Origin: Cryptomeria japonica
Lineage: Eukaryota > Streptophyta > Pinopsida > Cupressales > Cupressaceae
DNA length: 64,000 nucleotides
Assembly (NCBI RefSeq): GCF_030272615.1
Contig: NC_081414.1
Coordinates: 53,622,636-53,686,635 of the forward strand
Direction of reading: 5' to 3'
A program made the translations under genes and the position numbers. The notes below the pieces were generated by a model. It did no database searches and was not told the origin of the DNA. It was given only the letters and a program-made list of their open reading frames with translations. Shown here piece after piece: positions 54,290-64,000 of this stretch (position 1 is its first letter; every line of letters starts with the position of its first letter).

Positions 54290-56374
54290 ACTCTTACCTT
54301 AAGTGGTAATAATACATTAAATTGACTTTATATAAAAGATGTTTATCAAGTAACATTATTAAAAGGGTATTGATAAAAGTTAATGATGAATTATAAGCTC
54401 CCCCCCTTAGGCAACCCTCTCTAGACATAAATGAGATTTTTTAATAATGACCCAGCTTATGATAATGAAACCCTCAAGTTGAGCACCCATTTGGAGGAGG
54501 AATATTCTTTTGGAACCATGGAGACTTGGGCTTGGGAATTTGGGAAGAAAAGAGACTTCACAGAAGATTTTTGGTATTCTTGTTATCCATTTTTTGGAGC
54601 TCTCAGCTAATTTTCAGATCTACACGACAAAACATCTTTGGAGAAGTATTGGGAACAAAAACCTCTAGTATTGTGGTTTTAAGATGAAATCCCTCTCACC
54701 AAATTTGCAAATTGGACATTCAGGAGACTACTTTTGAGGTCATTGAGGACCAATTTCAGTAGATTTCAGGTTTTAATCAGTAACAAGTTGCATTTAGATT
54801 GAATTGGAGAAGGTTTGGTGGTCAACCACATCAAAACTTTCATCATTTATTCTAGTCGTACCTTCTTCAAGTAAACCATAACATTCTCATTTAGCCTAGA
54901 GTTTGGTAAAAATAAATACAAGGGTTTCAGGTCTGCAAATTAATTTCATTGTTGGTGATAAGGAATAATATTGCAGCAGTTATTTAGGAGAAATAAGGTC
55001 AATCATGATCTGAATATTCAATAAATTAGGGAAATTCTTCATTCTTGGAAGGGTTCACCTGACAAGAATTCAGAATTCCATCTGGTTTTTCTTAGTACTC
55101 CTCAAATTGTTTTTGGTAATTCATTCTAGAGTCAATAAAGTCATTTGAAGTTGATTCCACACTCAACAAACTATTGATCAACATATATTGAGTTTAGTCA
55201 AATAAGGAGGCTCAACCAGGCAAGCTCAAGACTCTTGGTATGTGAATTTGCACCTTGAGGAAAATAAATTTTCATTCTTGTCAAATTTATATTGCTGTAA
55301 TAAAAATCAGAGTTCTGATTTTTAATTTCAGAATTAGTTTTGTCTTCTATTTGTATTATATCTACTATGCAACATTCAAAAGTCAATAACACACAAGTTA
55401 TCCTCAAAATCACTTCAAAACCAAAATTCCAACCACTGGTCAAAGAAATTAGACTTAGAAAAATATATTAGATTGTTCCAATCAAAATTCAACATCTTTC
55501 AAATAACTAAAGAAAATTCAAAACTAGATTGGTCTTTCAATTGTTCCAATCAACATTCGACATCTTTCAAATAACTGAAGAAAATTCAAAACTAGATTGG
55601 TCTTTCAAACATCCTCTATCGTCAAAGTGAGTATGCTCATTTCAAATAGACGCGTCTATCCACCAACTAAATTGTCATTTCAAATATAATATTTTAAATG
55701 CATGTAAATGAAATCTAGTATTATTAGCACTTTTCATAATTTGAAATATAATATTTAAATTAAATGTAAATGAAATTTACTATTATTAGTACTTTGCTTA
55801 ATGAAATCTTAGTTCTTTTTACTATTTATGACCATAACTACCAAAACAATAGGCGTTGTTTGATATATGTAAAGAATCAACCATCCATAATTTAATTGCC
55901 TTCCAATTTGTACACTATAATACTATTAATTAATAAAAGCACAAAAACTACAATGGTCTTTCAAACATTTGCTATCATCAAATTGGATATTTTCATTTCA
56001 ACAATATGCATCTATCCACCAAAAACAAAGCTTTGAGTTTTTGCCCTTGATGCTTCAAGCATGCTAATAAATAGCCCAATAAACTCTTACGCTAAAGAAG
56101 AAGTAAGGTCTCATGCAATATAATGGTTACCGTACAATAGTGGGCGCTTCTCAAAAAATAAAAAAATAACCTTCATACTATTTCAGTTTATATAGAAAAA
56201 ACCTTAGCCACAACCACCTATTGAGCTGTGCATTTCTATTTATCTATACTTTCATACTTTTCCATTCTATCCTTCTTGTTAGAATTTGCATCATCACTTA
56301 AACAAAACAAACACATTTATTCATTGAAAAAAAGATAATTAAAAAAAGTCAAAATAAATTATAAAAGAATTTTT
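54290..56374. repeat. AT-rich repeat-containing region, includes a 68-bp tandem duplication
   Basis: 55473-55540 and 55541-55608 are two copies of a 68-bp unit (TTGTTCCAATCAA...GGTCTTTCAA) with four differences. Phrases such as 'ctatccacca' and 'tggtctttcaaa' recur through 56040 and again at 59790, on the far side of the LINE. No gene is recognisable. Confidence 0.55.
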
Positions 56375-57299
56375 TATTTATTTTTTGATAAAAGTGGATG
56401 AGACCACTAAAATTATATTGATTATATATATTTTTACATGTGTTTGGTTCAAAGAGCACTAAAGGGAAAGAACTAGTAAGAAAACCCTTCAGTATTGCTC
56501 AAGAAAACATAAGCCTATCTACCCATTACAAAAAACCCATAGGCATGTCAAAACCCCCCAGATACATTGCAATGCATTGCCATCTGCATTAGATATAAAG
56601 GAAGTTGTAAGAATCACTCTAATAGGGAGCATCTGAAGATGGAGTCAAGAATGTCCACCAATAAATCAGAGCCATCACCCCAAAATCCAGCCTATCTAAA
56701 CACCACAAGAATCCAAAGCTCTGAAGAAAACAAAACTTAGAGCCATGAGAGAACCAAGAATAAGAGATCCACATTAACTGCCTTTCCAATTCCTCAGAAA
56801 AAGCCACCATCCACTGAATTTGGCAAGAATTCTCCATAGAAAATAGAACATGATGTTAGAGTGAAAAGAAAGACAAAGATTGAATGATAGCCATAAGTGT
56901 CCACCAACAATCGATATAACTGAGAACGAGATCACCATGTCATAATTATCACATCATGAAAGAAACTTGCTAATATGAGGATGATCACACAATGATAAAG
57001 CCAGCGAATAACATAATATCCCCAATCATTAGAACAACTACCTGAATCACTGATAGACCATGATACCAAATGAAGAGAAGAGGAAAAAAAAGTGCTTAAT
57101 CAGACTAGTAGAAGAAACCCAACCAATTTCCTACCCCATGAATGAAATCTAACATAAGATATCAATAGCACAAAATTGTCATGAAGGCCAACATCTTTAC
57201 TACATATACTAACGAAGCATAGATAGTGGAGTAGGATTTCAAGAAGCAGGACCACCTATAAAGAAAGCATCTTCATGCAAGATGCAGGAATGTCTGAGG

Positions 57300-57830
57300 G
57301 AGAGACCTCCAGGAAATTGAAACCCTCCACAATAGCCTTATTTGCTAAAAACTCTGCAATGACGTTGATCTCCCTAAAACAATGTGAAATAGAAAAAGTG
57401 GAAAAGCATTTTAACTGCTAAAGAATGTGATCTAAGAAATATTGAAGATGCCAAGATAGAAATTTCTTGGCTACAACCACTTGAAACACGACCATGGAAT
57501 CACCTTCAATAACAATGTCTTTAATGTTTAATGAAAGAGCGATATCAAGCCCAAAGGAGAAAGCCTGAAACTCAGTCCTGTTGTTGGTACCATGTCCAAT
57601 TTGTTTACCCACAACTTTGATGACTTTTGAAGAATGATAAAAAATAACTACTCCAATACTAGACTTTCCTGGATTCCCCTTTGAGGCTCCATCAAACTAA
57701 AGTTTGAATAAAGGGAATGGATGGGGAGTCCATCTGACCAATTTTTGTTTAACCAAAGAAGATAGACCTCTTGATACAGCCCCATGGGAAGGCAACAGAC
57801 GAAGTGCAGACCATTTCCAAGTAACCTGAT
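57300..57830 (-). pseudogene. LINE RNase H domain
   Basis: Frame 57612-57418 shows the plant L1 RNase H core: GHGTNNRTEFQAFSFGLDIAL (E kept) and VIEGDSMVVFQVV (D kept). The first catalytic Asp would be upstream, near 57690, in a frame broken by a stop (LKFD..ASKGNPG). Confidence 0.75.
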
Positions 57831-57834
57831 TATC

Positions 57835-58880
57835 TCAATGAGATAAAGAACTAAGATGATCTAAGTTTTTATGAATGAACAAAATAACCACCTCACTGAT
57901 GGAGGTTTGAATTTTACCAATTACTTCAGAGAAAGTGGCATTTTTATGATTAAAAATCCTAGAATTTCTTTCAAGCCAAATATTCCAAATTACCAGTGAT
58001 GGGGCCACAACCCAAAGGGATGAATAGAACGATGAGGAAAACAACAAGGGCCAGGCCATGAAATGTGAAAGAAGATTGGGACCTATTGCAAAAGACCAGC
58101 CAAGCATGCCAAATAACCAATACCAACACTCAGAAGAAAATGGACAAAACAAGAAAAGATGATCCATGGATTCCATATAATGACCACAAAAACACAAGGA
58201 AATACAGCTGTAATACCAAGTCTGTCCAAGTGTATTCCAGTGAGAACCTTATCTTGGATTGCCAACCAAGCAAACAACCCTACTTTAGGAAGACAAGCCA
58301 GGTGCCAAAAAAGCTTAGTAGGCTAGCAAGGGGATGGAGAAGTCTGAACTAAAGAATTATAACCTTCTTTAACTGAATAAGAACCAACAACACTCTTAAT
58401 CCAAACCAAGGAGTCCTCTTTATTTTGGAAAACAAGGGGTCTTTTATGAAGTTTTTCCACAAAATCTAGAATACAATTAATATCAACGAACAAGGGAGGG
58501 ATAATCTTCCATTTCACAATCATAGAAGGACCAAAGGAGATAATGTCAAAATAATCGGCAAAAAAAGGCCCCCAAAATTCTAATAGAATACCAGACAAAG
58601 GGGACCAGTCTCGGATAGCTGAAAGGGTGGAGTGCCCATTCCAGACTTCATCCCAAAACTAGACTTTCTTCCCATTATTGACAAACTAGGATAGATGTGG
58701 TAAAATAACCATCCTACATGAAACCAAAAAATTCCAAAAAGCCGAACCTTTTGGAAGAGATGAAGCAGTAAAAATCCTTTCTCTGGAAGCACCCCTTAAA
58801 TACTTAGCAAACATGATGGCAGCCCATTTACTATGAGGGTCAGCATATAACTTCCAAACCAATTTTGCCCCCAAAGCCTT
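57835..58880 (-). pseudogene. LINE region after reverse transcriptase, zf-RVT zinc-binding part
   Basis: Fragments in several frames: KLVWKLYADPHSKWAAIMF (58874-58686), MFAWLAIQDKVLTG (58277), and CFCGHYMESMDHLFLFCPF (about 58197-58140), the C.C...E...H...C pattern of the zf-RVT domain. Frame changes and stops throughout. Confidence 0.8.
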
Positions 58881-58891
58881 ATTCTAAGCTG

Positions 58892-59690
58892 CTAAATTAT
58901 GAATGCCCACACCCCCCAACTCTTTGGGATGACAAATTTTATCCCAAGCCAAGAGAGGAATCCTTGGCTTATCACCCAAGTTATCATTCCAAAGAAAGGT
59001 CCTAAGGGAGACCCTAATGTTCTTAATAACCTGGGGGGAGCCTGCAAAATAGACATCAAATATGTGGGGATGACATTCAAAACTGACTTAATTAAAAGAA
59101 TTTTACCAGCCATTGTCAGCCACTTATGATTCCAGGAAGAGATTCACGAGGATATTGAATGAAAAATTTTGTTCCAAAAGGAAGCCTTATCCGACCCTGG
59201 AAAAAAAGGAATGCCCAGGTATACACATGGAAGGGTCCCAACTTGAAAACTCCAAAAGTGGACGAGTCTATTTTTAACTAGAGGGGAGACATTCACAAAA
59301 AAGATTTTGGATTTATGATTATTAACACTTTGTCTAGAAAAAGCTGCATAATCATAGATAATTTTCTTAATAACATGAGCCTCCCTTAGAGAGGCTGCCC
59401 CGAATAGAAGCGTATCATCTACAAACAAGCAATGAGGTTGCGGAGAAGGGAGGCCATCTATTCTAATACTTGACCACAAACTAGAAGTTGTAGCACTAGA
59501 GATGGCCCTACTTAATGCTTCTGCCAAAAGGATAAATAGAAAAGGAGACAAAGGATCCCCTTGCCTAAGTCCCAGAGAGGAAGCAAAAAACCCTAATGGG
59601 GAACCATTAATCAAAACTAAAAAGCGAGCAAAAGATATACAAGAAAACACCCACTTAACCCAGTAGCGCAAAAAGCCCAGATGATATAAA
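58892..59690 (-). pseudogene. LINE reverse transcriptase, partial
   Basis: Frame 59671-59144 (175 codons) has ISFARFLVLINGSP, LRQGDPLSPFLFILLAEALSR, the FVDD catalytic motif (usual FADD) and VYLGIPFF. The following frame 59113-58892 has AGKILLIKSVLNVIPTYLMS. The fingers and the endonuclease are missing because of 5' truncation. Confidence 0.88.
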
Positions 59691-60403
59691 GAAAATATTA
59701 TTAGTTCTTATCACAATTTGAAAAAAAAAAAAATACCATGTCTTCCAAATATCTACAACTATCTCACTTAATATGTTAATTTCAAAGATATACATCTATC
59801 CACCAATTGCAAAGATTCAAAATTTTCTTGGTCATACTTCAACTATTATAACAAACAACTCAATAAAGCCTTAACCTAAAGAGTGGAAAAATTAACAAAC
59901 CTTTTCAAAAATTTAAAAAAAAAAACCATTGCACTATTTCAATTTACTATACATTTATGCTTTTTCATTATCTCCTTTTTTTGAAAATAGAAATGATGTA
60001 AGAGCAGTTAAAAGAAGACGTGACACACATTCGGCAAAAGACTACGCATCTATTTTTAATATGCCTAGAGACATCTTGCTTTGGCAAGGACACCTCCAAA
60101 TTCCACGATAGTGAATATAAAAAAAAATATGCCCAGAGACATCTACAATGACATCAAAATTCATTTTTGAAACAATTTGACATGCAAATGGCTGCATGAA
60201 ATATGACATGTTTTAGCTTTTGTGTCCCAGAGGTGTCACCACTTGTCTCTTTGTACATAGGACTTTAATGGATTTGTATTCTTGGTGTTTAGTATTTTAG
60301 AAGAACATTTATTTGACAGATGATTCTCTTCTATTATAAGATATCTCTTGACATATTTTACATTTATTTTTTAAATATAGGTATACTAGTTTACATCAAA
60401 TAT
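59691..60403. other. AT-rich spacer right of the LINE
   Basis: No gene seen. It carries 'atctatccaccaa' as left of the LINE, and at 60205-60345 a fragment related to the foldback element that follows (CATGTTTTAGCTTTTGTGT..GTGTCACCACTTGTCTC and GATGATTCTCTTCTATTATAAG). Confidence 0.45.
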
Positions 60404-60815
60404 GTCATGTTTCATCTTTTGTGTAGGTGTTATTTAATTACTCCAAAAAAACCCTCACCACTTGTCTCTAACTAGATTCATAATTTTTGTATGCAGGATT
60501 TTTCACAGATGATTCTCTTCTATTATAAGATATCTCTGGACATATTTTACATATATTTTTTAAATAAAGGTATACATATTTTACATATAGCTAGATTCAC
60601 AGCTTTTTGCATGCACAACTTTTTTATAGATGATTCTCTTCTATTATAAGATATCTCTTGGTATATTTTTTATAATAGAAGAGAATAATCTATAAAAAAA
60701 GTCCTACATGCATGCAAAAAGCTGTGAATCTAACTAGAGACAAGTGGCAAAGGTTTTATTTTATTTAGAATAATAAAATAACACCTCCACAAAAACTAAA
60801 ACATGATGCATTCAC
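60404..60815. mobile_element. Foldback / MITE-like element with long inverted arms
   Basis: The left side (CATGTTTCATCTTTTGTG..AGGTGTTATT, CACCACTTGTCTCTAACTAG) is matched in inverted order by the right side (CTAACTAGAGACAAGTGG, AATAACACCTCCACAAAAACTAAAACATG). The centre 60590-60735 is a strong hairpin: arms of about 60 bases around a loop of about 23. The left arm contains two copies of a GATGATTCTCTTCTATTATAAGATATC segment (60507 and 60628), and a third lies at 60319. No ORF. Superfamily unknown; no clear target duplication. Confidence 0.6.
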
Positions 60816-60974
60816 CTTCTTCCCCATTAATCTATTTTTCTTCTGCATGTTGGTTGTTCTTAGCCTAATATCATTTAACAACAACTCCCTTATCAAAAAA
60901 TTATATAAGAGGGAGTTATCGTGGATAGAAAATCAATAACATACAAACTTGGAAGCATTGGAGCTGTGAAAATA
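60816..60974 (+). promoter_or_regulatory. Candidate promoter region of the F-box gene remnant
   Basis: A TATA-like ATTATATAAGAGGG occurs at 60899-60912, 63-76 bases before the first ATG. The rest is AT-rich with no further signal that I recognise. Confidence 0.4.
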
Positions 60975-61196
60975 ATGGATGGAGATTTTATTTGTGGAGT
61001 GGAAGGGGAGGGAGAGCAGTTGGGTTTTTTTGAGTTGCCTCAGGATATAATGAAATGTATATTTTCAAAACTTCCATTGCTATCAATCTCCCACTCTTGT
61101 CTTGTTTGCAAAGAATGGAATTTTATTTTGTCCTCACACGCTTTTGCATCCTCGTTGCCCAAATACAGTCCATGGCTGCTTCTCTGCACTCAATAA
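60975..61196 (+). pseudogene. F-box/kelch gene remnant, F-box exon
   Basis: First ATG of the frame at 60975 gives 73 codons. Residues about 16-55 form an F-box: FFELPQDIMKCIFSKLPLLSISHSCLVCKEWNFIL. F-box proteins bind SKP1 in SCF ubiquitin ligases. The frame stops at 61194, and the expected kelch part continues out of frame. It is preceded by a TATA-like box. Only a truncated protein could be made; it is probably a pseudogene, though an intron cannot be excluded. Confidence 0.72.
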
Positions 61197-61640
61197 TATT
61201 GTATGGCCTACTGCTTTTCCACACACCAATCTCTCTCTCTTTCCTCCCAACTCCTGTCGCAAACAATTTTAGTGTTTACATGTTATGTTTGCAATCTGCT
61301 TATGAAAGATTATGCACAAATAGAAAGTGACATAAAAGGGATGATAATTGGGGTTGTACTTAGAAGAAATTTCCATATGAGTCTATCATTGTTTTCAAGA
61401 TTCGTGGAGGATTAAGTTTGATTTCTCAGAGAGAAACAACTTTGAAATATATCCATTTACAATGGTTGCATGCAACAACGTTCTTTTATTTGGTGTACAA
61501 CTGCCAATAACTATTGTGGGGTACAACATTCAAGGTGCTTTCATTAAGCCTATAAGAATAGCTGCATTATGTTGTTGCATTCTTTAAGATGATAATGTGT
61601 ACAAATTATTCATGGGTGCATATGGGTTGTTCATTCTACT

Positions 61641-63345
<1,705 letters not shown>

Positions 63346-63806
63346 GGAAGTCCATTAATGGAGACAAACTAAAAGGGCTTCTAAAACTAACAGATAAGAA
63401 AAACAATTCACTATGTTTAGAAAAAATCTAATGTGTAGAGATATCTAAGTAAAAACTGACAAACATATTGTAAAAGGAAGATGATCAGGTTTTTGTCAGA
63501 GAAGGCTACTCCTTCACCACCAGATGCATAAAGTGTGTCAAATGTGAAACCTAATAGTCACCTTGTTTCCATCCAATAACCTTTGGCTCTTTAGATTTGA
63601 GATAATGTTTCTATAATTGTTTATAAAGAGCAAGCTAGTGATGTATGCAATCATCTGAAAAATAGTAAATAAGAGATATTACTATGCTTGAAAGTGGATG
63701 TAGCTTATATGGTGAGCTACTATTAATCTTGTGTTTTGTCCCTTGATATTTTTTATTGTTTTTTATTGTGTTTTGAATTTTTTTATCTGCTCTTGATTAA
63801 TTAACA
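63346..63806 (+). repeat. Probable LTR end of an element entering at the right edge (M)
   Basis: Ends GATTAATTAACA one base before a primer site. I could not place the LTR start; no second copy is in the window. Confidence 0.45.
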
Positions 63807-63807
63807 A

Positions 63808-63820
63808 TTGGTATCAAAGC
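63808..63820 (+). promoter_or_regulatory. Primer-binding site of element M
   Basis: TTGGTATCAAAGC, the same variant as element J. The internal sequence after it (63821-64000) has no recognisable domain yet. Confidence 0.65.
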
Positions 63821-64000
63821 TTGGTTAGAGCCAAGAAGAAGTTATTGAGCAAAGATGAAGATGAGTGGGTGTTGGATCCTAGAGTTGGATGCTTCTATGT
63901 AGTAAAGAGACATGCTGAAGTGGGTGGTGTGATATCAAGAGGAGGAGATGAAATCCAAGGTTCAAGAATGGGGTCACATGTGAGAATCCCCAAGTTTAGG

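Larger units (their letters stand above)
56375..59690 (-). mobile_element. 5'-truncated L1-type LINE with C-terminal RNase H
   Basis: Minus-strand non-LTR element. From 59690 down: partial reverse transcriptase, zf-RVT zinc-binding region, RNase H, and a 3' untranslated part ending in an A-rich tail (reverse of about 56371-56390). Truncation falls inside the reverse transcriptase domain. I found no convincing target duplication. Flanks on both sides share repeat words, so it entered an older AT-rich repeat. Confidence 0.83.

Noticed and set aside
55541-55608. 68-bp tandem duplication considered as a possible CRISPR-like or satellite array
   Set aside because: Only two copies, no spacers, plant nuclear context.
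56375-59690. Target duplication for the LINE (ATAAAAGAA-like near 56362 and ATAAAGAAAA near 59687)
   Set aside because: Similarity is low-complexity and imperfect; not enough to call.
60921-60974. Upstream GTG start for the F-box frame
   Set aside because: Plant genes start at ATG; the first ATG in this frame is at 60975.

Overview
The window is nuclear DNA of a land plant, most likely a gymnosperm (inference). It is almost entirely retrotransposon: Ty1/copia elements of SIRE/Maximus type, Ty3/gypsy elements of the Tat and chromovirus groups, and L1-type LINEs. Poly-pyrimidine LTR ends (CACCCCCCTCTC) followed by TTGGTATCAGAGC primer sites recur. Long LTRs, old broken elements nested in one another and an F-box/kelch gene remnant fit a large, repeat-rich genome. 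I see no rRNA, tRNA, CRISPR, organelle insert or intact host gene. Most protein coding is broken by stops.

Layout. (1) 1-14174: a minus-strand copia element (D) whose polyprotein is in two pieces, 10527-12606 and 1-1811. They are separated by a solo LTR (C-family, TSD GTAAA), and that LTR was itself invaded by a non-autonomous element (B, 2402-9628) that has gag-like and accessory ORFs but no pol. (2) 14175-17257: two plus-strand LTRs without internal regions; the second (15707-17252) is a textbook solo LTR with TSD GACTT. (3) 18322 to about 50249: the 3' part of a plus-strand Tat-type gypsy element (K): integrase, an antisense ORF resembling the plant mobile domain, PPT and 3' LTR. The antisense ORF is cut in two, and 26 kb of other elements lie between its halves (21982-48132).

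Inside that 26 kb: a partial copia LTR (H) carrying a structurally complete chromovirus (G, 22093-29988, TSD AGTGG) and interrupted by a Tekay-like chromovirus with about 3.8-kb LTRs (I, 30683-41412). I is fused at a breakpoint to a plus-strand copia element (J, 41413-48132). (4) About 50470-53416: the 3' end of another non-autonomous copia-like element (L), with an accessory ORF resembling that of B. (5) 53417-60900: AT-rich DNA with a 300-bp retroposed fragment flanked by a 21-bp target duplication, a 5'-truncated LINE and a foldback element. (6) 60900-63345: an F-box/kelch gene remnant whose 3' end is repeated in three tandem units of about 520 bp; the third holds a large (TA)n expansion. 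(7) The right edge enters another LTR element (primer site 63808-63820).

The enzymes of the copia and gypsy elements are decayed. Many stops and several catalytic changes fit C-to-T/G-to-A transitions, as expected for long-methylated DNA. The most novel-looking item is the pol-less element type represented by B and L: a coiled-coil gag with four zinc knuckles (B only) and a long charged accessory protein that I cannot assign to any family.
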